Shown: positions 56,011 through 64,000 of the stretch, piece by piece
Layout of the letters: every line of letters begins with the position of its first letter
Position numbering within the stretch: position 1 is the first letter of the stretch
NCBI RefSeq assembly: GCF_002159975.1
Contig: NZ_NFJR01000002.1
Span: forward strand, 124,001-188,000
Origin: Barnesiella sp. An22
GTDB taxonomy: Bacteria; Bacteroidota; Bacteroidia; Bacteroidales; Barnesiellaceae
DNA: 64,000 nucleotides
Reading direction: 5' to 3'
The notes under the pieces: generated by a model
The model's database searches: none
Told to the model about the DNA's origin: nothing
What the model saw: the letters and a program-made list of their open reading frames with translations, nothing else
Made by a program: the position numbers and the translations under genes

Positions 56011-56041
56011 CAAAAGTAACTGAAGTATGCGGAATATACAA
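56011..56041 (-). promoter_or_regulatory. Promoter of frdCAB
   Basis: Minus strand: TACTTTTG (56011-56018), 20 bp, then TTG at 56039-56041 (CTTG). About 60 bp upstream of frdC. Confidence 0.65.
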
Positions 56042-56138
56042 GATAATAAGGAAATATTTCTTTAATGTATAGTCCTTTGGCTTCACTCTTTTTAAATGAT
56101 AAAGAACGTAAAACTTCCCGTTTTTATCGAAATATCTC

Positions 56139-56146
56139 TATCTTTG
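56139..56146 (+). promoter_or_regulatory. -7 box of the thioredoxin-like lipoprotein gene
   Basis: TATCTTTG, 25 bp before the ATG at 56171; no good -33 box. It rules out the longer reading frame that begins upstream at 56096. Confidence 0.55.
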
Positions 56147-56170
56147 CCTCGCTATCAATTTATAACGTAT

Positions 56171-57259
56171 ATGAAAAATAGAAATCTTTTCTTTCTGGTG
56201 GCTGCTGCTGCCGCAACGGTTGTTTCCTGCAACTCCAATCCTTCGTCGTATACCATCGACGGAACAGTGGCCGACTCTACCCTGAACGGCGACATGGTTT
56301 ACCTGACCGATATGGCTTCGCGCGATGTGCTCGACAGCGCGGTGATTGCCGATAACAAGTTCCAGTTCAAGGGCAAGGCCGATACCGCTTTCGTGGGTAT
56401 GTTGCAAGTACCCTCTTTTTACCGCATGGGATTTATCGTCGAGAACGGTCACATTGCCGTAGAGTTGGGCGAAACCGACAAGGTATCGGGTACTCCGCTC
56501 AACGACGAGTTTGCCTCGTTTATGAACGACATCGATTCGTTGAACCAAATCTTCATAGCCAAACAACAAGAGATCATAGCAAAAGGTTTGTCCGACGAAG
56601 AGGCTTCGGCCGAGTGGGACAAGGTGCAGCTGACCTTCATCATGCCCGAGATAGACAAACTCTTCTCGCACTACTTCGACCGTAACAACAACAACGCCGT
56701 GGGTGCATGGACCCTCTTCAACTGGGATCTTTCGCCCGAGCGTCTCGACTCGGTCATCAACCTGGCCGGCGAAACCCTCAAGGCCGATCCTCTGGTAAAG
56801 GTGATGAACCAACGTCTCGAAATCTGGAAAAAGACAGCCGAGGGTCAGATGTTTACCGACTTCACCATCGAGCAACCCGACGGCACGAAGGTTTCGCTCT
56901 CCGACTATGTGGGCAAGGGCAAGTATGTGCTGGTCGACTTCTGGGCTTCGTGGTGCGGTCCCTGCCGGGGCGAGATTCCCAACATCAAGGAGCTCTACGA
57001 CAAATATCACGCCAAGGGTCTCGATGTGCTGGGTGTAGCCGTGTGGGATAAACCCGAAGATACGCAGGCTGCCATCAAGGAGCTGGGTATCGTTTGGCCG
57101 CAAATCATCAACGCCCAACAGATACCGACCGAACTCTACGGCATTCAGGGTATTCCCCATATCATCTTGTTTGCCCCCGACGGTTCCATTGCTGCTCGCG
57201 ACCTGCGCGACGAAGCCATGAAAGAGAAAGTTGCCGAGGTGATGAAGAATGTGAAATAA
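56171..57259 (+). CDS. Thioredoxin-like lipoprotein, DUF4369 plus TlpA-type domain
   Basis: 362 residues from MKNRNLFFLVAAAAATVVSC, where Cys20 is the lipobox cysteine. Residues about 25-110 resemble DUF4369 (YTIDGTVADSTLNGDMVYL). Residues about 225-362 are an AhpC/TSA-Redoxin fold with the active site WASWCGPCRGEIP (about 257-269) and a cis-proline segment GIPHIILF. A probable periplasmic thiol-disulfide reductase. It is divergent from the frd operon. A strong terminator follows. Confidence 0.92.
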   Translation: MKNRNLFFLVAAAAATVVSCNSNPSSYTIDGTVADSTLNGDMVYLTDMASRDVLDSAVIADNKFQFKGKADTAFVGMLQVPSFYRMGFIVENGHIAVELGETDKVSGTPLNDEFASFMNDIDSLNQIFIAKQQEIIAKGLSDEEASAEWDKVQLTFIMPEIDKLFSHYFDRNNNNAVGAWTLFNWDLSPERLDSVINLAGETLKADPLVKVMNQRLEIWKKTAEGQMFTDFTIEQPDGTKVSLSDYVGKGKYVLVDFWASWCGPCRGEIPNIKELYDKYHAKGLDVLGVAVWDKPEDTQAAIKELGIVWPQIINAQQIPTELYGIQGIPHIILFAPDGSIAARDLRDEAMKEKVAEVMKNVK

Positions 57260-57341
57260 AACAATAGTAAATAATCGACAAAAGAAACCGTAGATAGAGC
57301 TCGCTTGAGAGACTGCAGGTAGTGCTTTATCGTCAAAACTT

Positions 57342-57374
57342 GGGAGCGACCCACATGGGCCGCTCCTTTTTTTT
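57342..57374 (+). terminator. Rho-independent terminator
   Basis: GGGAGCG/CGCTCC with inner CCC/GGG around ACAT, followed by eight T's (57367-57374). It closes the thioredoxin-like gene. Confidence 0.85.
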
Positions 57375-57543
57375 GTAGTATATATTTCATTTCTTTTTCT
57401 TTTTAGTTTCTTTTATATTTCAAATAGAAAAATATAGAAATTATAGAGAAACTAAACGAAATCTTTTGTGCATAAATAAAAAAATTATTATACTTGCAAA
57501 AAATAATTATTTCATTTCTTATCACCTTTTAAAAAGTGCTATT

Positions 57544-59433
57544 ATGAAAAACAAACTACTCTTGATGAGTTGCGCATGTTGTTTGTTCTCGAGCGCAGCT
57601 TTTGCCGAAACTTTTTTGGTGACCAAGACCTCGGGCGATGCCAGCGAAGAGGGCTCGCTTCCCTATGTGGTGGCCAATGCTCCGGGAGGATCGGAGATAG
57701 AATTTTCTATCGGCGACGAAACTACGGTGACTATTCCGGCCACGATACAGATTGACAAGAATCTGACTATCGATGCCCAGGGCAAAACCATCTCGGTGGC
57801 CGAGCCGGGGGTATCGAACTACCGTATTTTCAAAATAGGCCTCTATGCGCCGGCCGAAGATGCCGAACTGGTTTCGCTCACGCTCAAGAACTGTACGCTC
57901 TATGGCGGTGACGGCACGGCCCTGATCGACGACGAAACAACCATGGCCTCGTGGTCGGCAACGATTCTCGTGGGTAAGAACGGTTCGTTCACCGGCGAGA
58001 ACCTGCTCTTCGACAAAGCCAAAAACGGCTATTCGCCCGGTATCATGGCTTGTGGCGACATCACCCTTACAAACTGTACGTTCCAGAATCTCTCGGCTAC
58101 GAAAATCGGTGGTGCCGTCTATACCAACAGCGGCGTGACGGCCCGTTTCACCGACTGTACCTTTACCAACAATACCAATACGACCAACGGTGGTGCCGTG
58201 GGTTGTTCGGGCAGCACGAACTACTTCAGCGACTGTACCTTCACGGGCAATTCCGTTACGGGTTCCAGCTGTGATGGTGGTGCCATATATTTGCAAAGGG
58301 CCGGGGCTTCGGCCGAAATAGACAACTGTCTGTTTACGCAGAACCAAACCACCCGTTATGGAGGTGCAATCGCACAGAAGAAAGACATTTCCTCGAACGG
58401 CGTTTTGACCATCAGAAACACTACATTCAGCCAGAACAAGTCTACGGCCTCCAAGGGTGGCGGTGGTGCCTTGCTTACCTGGATGGGCGATGTTACGGTC
58501 GAGAATTGTTCCTTCGAGGGCAATGCCGTATCGGGCAGTGGTGGTTCCGGCGGTGCCTGGTATGCGTCGTATTCGGCAGCCGATGTCAATAGCTGCCACG
58601 TATCGGGTTCCTATTTTGGAGAGAATACATGTACGGCCCATGGTGGAGCTATTCTTGTGAAAGTTCCCGGTGGAGTTTTCACGAATTGTACATTCTATAA
58701 AAATGCAGGTGGTACCGGTGGTGGCGGAGCCTTGGCCTGCCAGGCAGCCGTTGTCGATGTTTACAATAGTACTCTTGTTGGGAATGAGTTGCAAAACAAC
58801 CTGTACGGCACGGGTATACACTCGGCATCGAACGGAGGCTTCAACCTGTACAATAATATTGTTGTCGGGGGTGTGAACGGTATCGGCGATATATATACCT
58901 ACAATAATTGTACCCTGGCAGGAAGCCATAATATTTACGGTACGATAGCCGAAGGGTCTCCGGTTACGGTCGATGGGTTTGTAGACAACACGGTATATAC
59001 CGACCAGACCCTGTTTGCCGATGCCGAACCCGTTCCGGCTCTCAACGAGGGAACTACCCAAACGATAGCCATCTCGCCCGAGGGTATTGCTGCCGGTGCC
59101 GGTATCGTGGTAGAGGGTGTTCCCACGGTCGATCAGCGCGGTAAAGCCCGTTCGGAAACGGCTCCTTCAATCGGTGCTTATGAGGTAGAGAAAGCCACTT
59201 CAATCGAGCGGGTAGCTGTTGAAAAACTCTTCTGGCCCAACCCGGCACAAGATTATATCACGCTGGCCGACGGTGTGTCTGAGGTAGCTGTCTACGATTT
59301 GCGTGGTGCTTTGGTGCTTGCAGCCGAGGCTCCCGTACAGACCCTTTCGGTCGACGGGCTCGATGCAGGTGTCTATCTGCTGCAAGTGACAGTGGGCGGT
59401 AAGGTATATAACCATCGACTGCTTGTCAAATAA
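57544..59433 (+). CDS. Right-handed beta-helix surface protein with T9SS sorting domain
   Basis: 629 residues from MKNKLLLMSCACCLFSSAAF, a signal peptide; the ATG at 57466 is rejected. Middle region about 110-480 is a parallel beta-helix of repeats such as FTDCTFTNNTNTTNGGAVG and NSVTGSSCDGGAIYL, the polymorphic-outer-membrane-protein/adhesin pattern GGA(I/V/L). The C-terminal ~80 residues (LFWPNPAQDYITL, VYDLRGALVL, DAGVYLLQVTVGGKVYNHRL) are a type A T9SS sorting domain. Exported to the surface by type IX secretion, which PorZ in this window supports. Function: adhesin or polysaccharide-binding by family analogy. Confidence 0.88.
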   Translation: MKNKLLLMSCACCLFSSAAFAETFLVTKTSGDASEEGSLPYVVANAPGGSEIEFSIGDETTVTIPATIQIDKNLTIDAQGKTISVAEPGVSNYRIFKIGLYAPAEDAELVSLTLKNCTLYGGDGTALIDDETTMASWSATILVGKNGSFTGENLLFDKAKNGYSPGIMACGDITLTNCTFQNLSATKIGGAVYTNSGVTARFTDCTFTNNTNTTNGGAVGCSGSTNYFSDCTFTGNSVTGSSCDGGAIYLQRAGASAEIDNCLFTQNQTTRYGGAIAQKKDISSNGVLTIRNTTFSQNKSTASKGGGGALLTWMGDVTVENCSFEGNAVSGSGGSGGAWYASYSAADVNSCHVSGSYFGENTCTAHGGAILVKVPGGVFTNCTFYKNAGGTGGGGALACQAAVVDVYNSTLVGNELQNNLYGTGIHSASNGGFNLYNNIVVGGVNGIGDIYTYNNCTLAGSHNIYGTIAEGSPVTVDGFVDNTVYTDQTLFADAEPVPALNEGTTQTIAISPEGIAAGAGIVVEGVPTVDQRGKARSETAPSIGAYEVEKATSIERVAVEKLFWPNPAQDYITLADGVSEVAVYDLRGALVLAAEAPVQTLSVDGLDAGVYLLQVTVGGKVYNHRLLVK

Positions 59434-59612
59434 ATCATAACATTTTCAACTTGTGCGAGAGTGGGGACTTGTGATGAGTTCCCGCTCTTGTTGTGTGTAT
59501 ACTTGCAGACACGAAGCTCTTGGGGGAAAGCCACGAATGGCTCTACCGACTTTTAGGGTTGGCATTTCGAAGGCTTGTCCGGCCGGGACCATGGGGAGAC
59601 TGGTCTCCTGTG

Positions 59613-60713
59613 TCAGTCAGAGTTGCGCACGCTGCGCTCATCCCATGTAATGTACTTTTGCGTCATTTTGCCTTTGTTGCCGATAATTATTTTCTGCTGG
59701 CTGATGACCTCCTGGGGCCATCCGTCGGGGAAATATTTTATGTGCAGAAATTCTTTGCTTACGGCATCTTCGGTCACTTGCTCGTCAAATCCGGTATCCA
59801 TATCTTCCTTCACGGTAGTAGCGTCCTCTTTGTCCATAAGCATATCGACGAACCCACCAAGCAGTTGCTTGATATCTTTCCTGGGTATGTAATTGTTGAT
59901 TTCGATGATTATATCATATTCATAACTTTCGGGGTCGATGGTTGCCGACAGGTAAGTATCCGATTCGTACTTGGTATCGGTGGCCTCTTCGTGCAGGGTG
60001 GTCTCTTTCAGGGGAAACTGGTATCCATGGTATTGGAAAAGCATTTCCAACTCTTCCGTATAGCTTTGTACCAGCTTGCTGGGGTCTATGTTTCTGAATA
60101 GCTCGTCGGCTTTTATGCCGGTTGAATTCAGTTTGTCCATCCATGAAGATTCTTGGATGATTCCGTCGAATACACGCTTGGCCTGTTTCTCCACCTCTTC
60201 CAGGTTGTCATATTGGGTAATCTTTCCTAACTCGTCTGTTCTGAACCGTATGGTTGTACCCGCAATTTCGTCTTGAAGTCGTTGGACGGTTTCCTGCATG
60301 AAGTTCTGCATTTCGGATTCGGCATCCGTGTCTGTGCTGAATTTCAGAAACTTGTATTCCATCTGATACCCCTCTTTTGTAGAGTCGGTAACCGTTATCA
60401 TCACTTTGGTGTTGGCTCCAAGGGTCTTGACCGTGTCGGTCCCTTCAAATTTCCAGGAGCCTTCGCTTATCCAGTAGGTCATGGTATCGCGTTCGTTGAA
60501 CCAGGCGACGATTGGCAGGGCTGAATCTTCCTCTTCTGTGGTAGCCGCCTTGGCCTGGTTGCAATAGGGCAGAGCTGTGAACGAGGCGAATAGTATCAGG
60601 CAGATTGCCCATAGCCGTGTGGAGTATAAATTTGGCAATCCGATGCGGTTCTGCGTGGCAGACCGTTGAGGGGTCTTTGCAGGGACTGACTCTTGTAAGT
60701 TGTGTTTTTTCAT
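59613..60713 (-). CDS. Secreted protein of unknown function
   Basis: 366 residues. A basic N-terminal region (about 1-32) precedes a hydrophobic stretch (LWAICLILFASFTALPY) that is a late signal sequence or anchor. The mature part is acidic, with about 40 residues of Asp/Glu-rich sequence before the C-terminus. Repeated SDTYLSATIDPESYEYDI-like beta-strands suggest a lipocalin- or DUF6263-like fold, but I cannot confirm any family. It has its own promoter (60822-60852). Confidence 0.7.
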   Translation of the reverse strand: MKKHNLQESVPAKTPQRSATQNRIGLPNLYSTRLWAICLILFASFTALPYCNQAKAATTEEEDSALPIVAWFNERDTMTYWISEGSWKFEGTDTVKTLGANTKVMITVTDSTKEGYQMEYKFLKFSTDTDAESEMQNFMQETVQRLQDEIAGTTIRFRTDELGKITQYDNLEEVEKQAKRVFDGIIQESSWMDKLNSTGIKADELFRNIDPSKLVQSYTEELEMLFQYHGYQFPLKETTLHEEATDTKYESDTYLSATIDPESYEYDIIIEINNYIPRKDIKQLLGGFVDMLMDKEDATTVKEDMDTGFDEQVTEDAVSKEFLHIKYFPDGWPQEVISQQKIIIGNKGKMTQKYITWDERSVRNSD

Positions 60714-60821
60714 GGTCTTGTTTTTTTATATGGTTATTTTTGTTTGGATGGCCCATGGAGGCCGGGGGGCTGTTTTTATTTTATATTCATCTGTGTCTGA
60801 AGGGGGAGGATGCTTGTTTCA

Positions 60822-60852
60822 CAAAGATAATGTAAAGCGGACAGGAAAACAA
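60822..60852 (-). promoter_or_regulatory. Promoter of the unknown secreted protein
   Basis: Minus: TATCTTTG (60822-60829), 20 bp spacer, TTG at 60850-60852. Confidence 0.6.
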
Positions 60853-60916
60853 CTGTTAGTCTGGCTTTTTCAGGAAGTGGGGGCAGAATGGAGGAATACC
60901 TCTGTATAAACGCAAA

Positions 60917-60944
60917 AACGAGCAGCGGCGTACCGTTGCTCGTT
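60917..60944 (-). terminator. Terminator of tRNA-Gln
   Basis: AACGAGCA and TGCTCGTT arms with inner pairs, followed on the minus strand by TTTTTGCG. Six bp past the tRNA. Confidence 0.8.
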
Positions 60945-60950
60945 CTTGTG

Positions 60951-61021
60951 TTGGCTTACCAGGATTCGAACCTAGACAAACAGAACCAAAACCTGTTGTG
61001 CTGCCATTACACCATAAGCCA
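60951..61021 (-). tRNA. tRNA-Gln (anticodon TTG)
   Basis: Minus strand folds with acceptor TGGCTTA/TAAGCCA, discriminator A, a D-arm GTGTAATGGCAGCAC, anticodon stem ACAGG/TCTGT with loop TTTTGGT (anticodon TTG, Gln) and T-arm with GGTTCGAATCC. CCA is not encoded. A consensus promoter precedes it. Confidence 0.95.
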
Positions 61022-61059
61022 AACTTCTATGCTTTGAGGTCTAACCCTCAAAAGCGAGG

Positions 61060-61091
61060 CAAAGATAATGTGTTTTTACGGCTTTGCCAAA
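61060..61091 (-). promoter_or_regulatory. Promoter of tRNA-Gln
   Basis: Minus strand: TATCTTTG (61060-61067), 20 bp, TTTG at 61088-61091. A full consensus match. Confidence 0.75.
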
Positions 61092-61102
61092 TTTTAGTCG
61101 AA

Positions 61103-62395
61103 TTATTTTGCGATAAGCAGGTAATAATTCTTTTTACCCCGTTGTACGATGATGTATTTGTCGTTGAGCAGATAGCTGCCGTCGATTTTCGTATCGGGGG
61201 CTGCGAGTTTCTCTTTGTTGATGGAGACGCCACCGCCCTGAGTGAGTTTCCGCATTTCGCCTTTCGAGGGGAATACGGCAGCCATTTCGGTGGTCAGTTC
61301 GATAGCGGGTACCCCGCCGAGGATAGCGTCGCGCGACACTTCGAACTGGGGCACGCCCTCGAATACGGCGAGCAGCGTGTCTTCGTCGAGTTTGTGCAGT
61401 TGCTCCGAGGTGGAGTTCCCGAAGAGGATGTTCGAGGCCTCGACAGCAGCGTCGTAGTCGGCTTGCGAGTGTACCATGACGGTAACCTCGCGGGCCAGCC
61501 GTTTCTGCAGGGCGCGCAGGTGGGGAGCCTGGTCGTGCTCGGCGATGAGGGCTTCGATCTCTTCGCGCGAAATCGAGGTAAATATCTTGATGTAGCGTTT
61601 GGCATCTTCGTCGCTCACGTTCAGCCAGAACTGGTAGAACTTGTAGGGCGAGGTGTAGCGGGCATCGAGCCATACGTTGCCCGACTCGGTCTTGCCGAAT
61701 TTCGTACCGTCGGCCTTGGTTACCAGCGGGCAGGTGAGGGCAAATACCTCGCCGCCGTTGGTGCGGCGTATCAGTTCGGCACCGGTGGTGATGTTGCCCC
61801 ATTGGTCCGAACCGCCCAGTTGCAGCTTGCAGTTCTTGGTTTCGTAGAGGTGCAGGAAGTCGTAGCCTTGCAGCAGTTGGTAGGTGAACTCGGTGAACGA
61901 AAGTCCGTCGCGAGCCTCGCCGTTGAGTCGTTTTTGAACCGAGTCTTTCGCCATCATGTAGTTGACCGTGATGTGCTTACCTACGGTGCGGGCGAAGTCG
62001 AGGAACGAGAAGTCCTTCATCCAGTCGTAGTTGTTTACCAGTTCTGCGTGGTTGGGAGCATCCGACTCGAAGTCGAGGAACTTGCTCAACTGCTTTTTGA
62101 TACACTCCTGGTTGTGGCGCAGGGTCTCTTCGTCGAGCAGGTTGCGCTCTTGCGATTTGCCCGAGGGGTCGCCAATCATACCGGTAGCACCCCCGACCAA
62201 GGCCAGCGGTTTGTGGCCGCAGCGTTGGAAATGTCGCAGCATCATCACGCCGCACAAGTGGCCTATGTGGAGCGAATCGGCCGTGGGGTCGAAACCCAAG
62301 TAGGCGGTAACCATTTCCTTTTCAAGGAGTTCTTCTGTACCCGGCATCATGGTGTGTACCATTCCGCGCCATTTTAGTTCTTCTACAAAATTCAT
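61103..62395 (-). CDS. tyrS: Tyrosyl-tRNA synthetase
   Basis: 430 residues, class I TyrRS. HIGH motif in [15 protein letters not shown] (about 41-55); KMSKS counterpart [12 protein letters not shown] (about 232-243); [11 protein letters not shown] about 192-202; C-terminal S4-like RNA-binding region ([11 protein letters not shown]). Start [14 protein letters not shown] is the usual one. The promoter lies at 62498-62528. Confidence 0.97.
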   Translation of the reverse strand: MNFVEELKWRGMVHTMMPGTEELLEKEMVTAYLGFDPTADSLHIGHLCGVMMLRHFQRCGHKPLALVGGATGMIGDPSGKSQERNLLDEETLRHNQECIKKQLSKFLDFESDAPNHAELVNNYDWMKDFSFLDFARTVGKHITVNYMMAKDSVQKRLNGEARDGLSFTEFTYQLLQGYDFLHLYETKNCKLQLGGSDQWGNITTGAELIRRTNGGEVFALTCPLVTKADGTKFGKTESGNVWLDARYTSPYKFYQFWLNVSDEDAKRYIKIFTSISREEIEALIAEHDQAPHLRALQKRLAREVTVMVHSQADYDAAVEASNILFGNSTSEQLHKLDEDTLLAVFEGVPQFEVSRDAILGGVPAIELTTEMAAVFPSKGEMRKLTQGGGVSINKEKLAAPDTKIDGSYLLNDKYIIVQRGKKNYYLLIAK

Positions 62396-62497
62396 CGAAT
62401 GAAAACTTTATTAAATGTTTGGTCGTTGTTTCTCGCAGGGTGATAGGGGGCGGCAGGTTGTGCAGACTTACCGAACTCCTTGTTTCTGCGGTAGCTG

Positions 62498-62528
62498 CAA
62501 AATTACGACTCTTTATCGAAATAAACAA
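62498..62528 (-). promoter_or_regulatory. Promoter of tyrS
   Basis: Minus: TAATTTTG (62498-62505), 20 bp, TTG at 62526-62528. About 103 bp upstream of the ATG. Confidence 0.6.
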
Positions 62529-62633
62529 TTTTAATTTCGAAATAACAAAAAATAAGAACCATCTCTGTTTTTTTTCGTTAATCTCGTGTATTTAAATTAT
62601 TTTTGTGCAAACCTATTTTCTTCAGATACTGTT

Positions 62634-63173
62634 ATGGGTATAAACAAGACCGATCTCAAATGGTTTGCCATTCGGGTGACTTATAGCCGGGAGATGGCAT
62701 TGAAAGGTTATCTCGACCAGTATGGGATAGAGTCGTTTATCCCCATGCACTACAAGGAGTTTATCAAGGGCGAGCGCAAGGTGCGCAAGCTGGTTCCCGT
62801 CATTCACAATTTGGTTTTCGTGCGGTTGAATCGCGAGAAGATGGACGAAATCAAGAAGGAGATTTCGCTCAAGGTTCCTTTGCGCTATATCATGGATCGC
62901 GAGAAGCACGAGCCTCTGGTGGTGCCCGACCGGCAGATGTCCAGCTTTATAGCCGTGGCAGGAGCCTATGACGAGCAGGTGGTTTATCTCGATTCGCAGG
63001 TTGTCTCGTTGCGCGAGGGCGATCGGGTGCGTATTACCGGCGGTGTCTTTGCCGGGGTCGAGGGGGTGTTCCTGCGGGTCAAGGGCGACCGGCGGGTAGT
63101 AGTTTCGATCGAGGGGGTTATGGCCGTGGCTACGGCATTTGTTCACCCTTCGTTGATCGAACGTATTCCATAA
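62634..63173 (+). CDS. UpxY family transcription antiterminator (NusG paralogue)
   Basis: 179 residues from [20 protein letters not shown]; the frame upstream (62586) covers a -7 box TATTTTTG (62598-62605) and is rejected. N-terminal NGN domain: [20 protein letters not shown] and [10 protein letters not shown]-like ([10 protein letters not shown]). C-terminal [24 protein letters not shown]. UpxY proteins antiterminate capsular operons in Bacteroides; here no polysaccharide genes follow, as the next gene converges on it. The 3' ends overlap by 44 bp. Confidence 0.88.
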   Translation: MGINKTDLKWFAIRVTYSREMALKGYLDQYGIESFIPMHYKEFIKGERKVRKLVPVIHNLVFVRLNREKMDEIKKEISLKVPLRYIMDREKHEPLVVPDRQMSSFIAVAGAYDEQVVYLDSQVVSLREGDRVRITGGVFAGVEGVFLRVKGDRRVVVSIEGVMAVATAFVHPSLIERIP

Positions 63174-64000
63174 TGTTTTCGGGTTGAGACGATTGTCGGG
63201 CCGGTTGCTCCAACGGGAAGATGCGGGCAATGTTGCCGGCCAGAGCCTTGTGTAGCCGTCGGGGCGACTGGTTGCGTATGTGGGCTGCTTTCCGATACAG
63301 TTTGTCGATGGTCATGTTGCCTTCGTCGGTCTCGAGGAAGAGTCGGTCGAGGGGTACCGATTTCAGGGTTTCGTGATTGTAATACTCGCCGAACGAGAGG
63401 AATAGTCCCTCGCGGAGGAGCTGTGCCGCCGTTTCGGGCTTGCCTCTGAAGCCGTGGATAATCCACGGTTGTGCGGGGCGTTTGGCTTTGTGTATGCGGA
63501 TGATGTCGTCGTAGGACTTCACGGCGTGAATGACCAGCGGCTTGTGCCACTGCTCCGAGAGACGTATCTGTTTCTCAAAATAGATGAGCTGCTCTTCGTA
63601 GTTGACGCCTCCTTTGAGTTTGTCGAGCCCTGTTTCGCCTACGGCCACCACCTGTTCGTGTTGTACGGCGGCTTCGAGCCGGGCAATCGACTCTTTCGAG
63701 GTATCCGACAGGCTCCAGGGGTGCAGCCCTACCGAATAGTATTTGCCCGGTTGGGGACGAAACTCCTCGGGAGTGGTGCTGATGATGGCCCCGTAACGGT
63801 CGTGATGGGTGTGGATGTCGGTCGGAAACTTGGGGGGAACCGGATCGTAGCCGCTGCCTCCCCAGGGATGGCAGCTCAACAGCCGACGGGTGGCCAGCCA
63901 CAAGCCTTTGAAGGGGCCGTGTATCTGTATGGCGTCGATGGCATACTGCGAGCAGGTGGGCACATAGCGGCACGAGGGCGGCAGCATGGGCGATATGGCC
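63130..64000 (-). CDS. YidD-TatD fusion protein (5' end beyond window)
   Basis: One frame runs from the right edge to 63130. The first part, [20 protein letters not shown] and [20 protein letters not shown], is YidD, the membrane-protein insertion efficiency factor with its three conserved cysteines. It then continues without a stop into a TatD-family metal-dependent hydrolase: [48 protein letters not shown] and FLETDEGN, the metal ligands of TatD. The two are normally separate adjacent genes. The N-terminus lies outside the window; an internal ATG is at 63987. Confidence 0.88.
   Translation of the reverse strand, partial: AISPMLPPSCRYVPTCSQYAIDAIQIHGPFKGLWLATRRLLSCHPWGGSGYDPVPPKFPTDIHTHHDRYGAIISTTPEEFRPQPGKYYSVGLHPWSLSDTSKESIARLEAAVQHEQVVAVGETGLDKLKGGVNYEEQLIYFEKQIRLSEQWHKPLVIHAVKSYDDIIRIHKAKRPAQPWIIHGFRGKPETAAQLLREGLFLSFGEYYNHETLKSVPLDRLFLETDEGNMTIDKLYRKAAHIRNQSPRRLHKALAGNIARIFPLEQPARQSSQPENIMEYVRSTKGEQMP

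Noticed and set aside
57260-57543. AT-rich gap before the beta-helix gene considered as a riboswitch or small RNA
   Set aside because: Apart from the terminator of the upstream gene I see only AT-rich DNA and a weak TATACTTG box. No conserved aptamer elements are visible.
59434-59612. Short frames between the beta-helix gene and the unknown secreted protein gene
   Set aside because: They are small, show no family motifs and lack a promoter or a conserved start. Nothing is supported there.

Overview
The window is a stretch of chromosome from a member of the Bacteroidota, order Bacteroidales. The evidence is: -7 promoter boxes of the form TAnnTTTG, several with a TTG/TTTG box about 20 bp upstream; a type IX secretion (T9SS) component, PorZ, with two large secreted proteins ending in T9SS-type sorting domains; an frdC-frdA-frdB operon; an ISAon1-type transposase; a UpxY-family NusG paralogue; and conserved Bacteroidales gene blocks (ybeY-mnmG-apt-uvrC-dtd-mazG-deoC and nadA-leuS-yitT-rdgB-porZ). 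A T9SS-positive gut Bacteroidales such as Barnesiella or Coprobacter is my guess at genus level and is inference only.

Layout. 1-1550: the right part of an ISAon1-type insertion sequence that has beheaded an alpha/beta-hydrolase gene. 1605-3020: tRNA-Leu(CAA) and manC. 3048-9735 (minus): housekeeping block ybeY, mnmG, apt, uvrC, dtd, mazG-like, deoC, with a perfect ParB-binding parS palindrome between mnmG and apt. 9937-12408: an SpmAB-like membrane protein, two tandem copies of an ~84 bp hairpin repeat, and an AlkD-like gene. 12418-20727: a glycosyltransferase cluster of seven genes, including a GT8-GT4 fusion and a tandem GT2 duplication. 21049-27061: nadB, prolyl oligopeptidase, rubrerythrin, DUF2851. 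27284-30984: dapB, lepB, a signal-peptidase paralogue lacking both catalytic residues, wbqC. 31134-36824: cysE, an rRNA methyltransferase with a charged tail, purD, two membrane proteins, a Nudix hydrolase. 36838-44759 (minus): porZ, rdgB, yitT, leuS, nadA. 44760-46827: two noncoding DnaA-box clusters flanking trmH and a DUF4294 gene. 46828-52226: radical SAM protein, LRR T9SS cargo, TPR-HTH regulator. 52404-55951: frdB, frdA, frdC. 56171-64000: thioredoxin-like lipoprotein, beta-helix T9SS cargo, an unknown secreted protein, tRNA-Gln(TTG), tyrS, UpxY, and a YidD-TatD fusion running off the right edge.

The most notable signal is chromosomal rather than genic. The plus strand is C-rich to the left of about 44-45 kb and G-rich to the right, whatever the gene orientation. 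At the switch lie two intergenic regions with clusters of DnaA boxes, one perfect and several near-perfect, plus AT-rich DNA. A perfect 16 bp parS palindrome lies about 37 kb away. Together these suggest that the window contains the chromosomal replication origin, possibly bipartite, and part of the centromere region. The other main observations are a pseudo-signal-peptidase paired with an active one, two fused enzymes (GT8-GT4 and YidD-TatD), and a palindromic divergent promoter at the head of the glycosyltransferase cluster.
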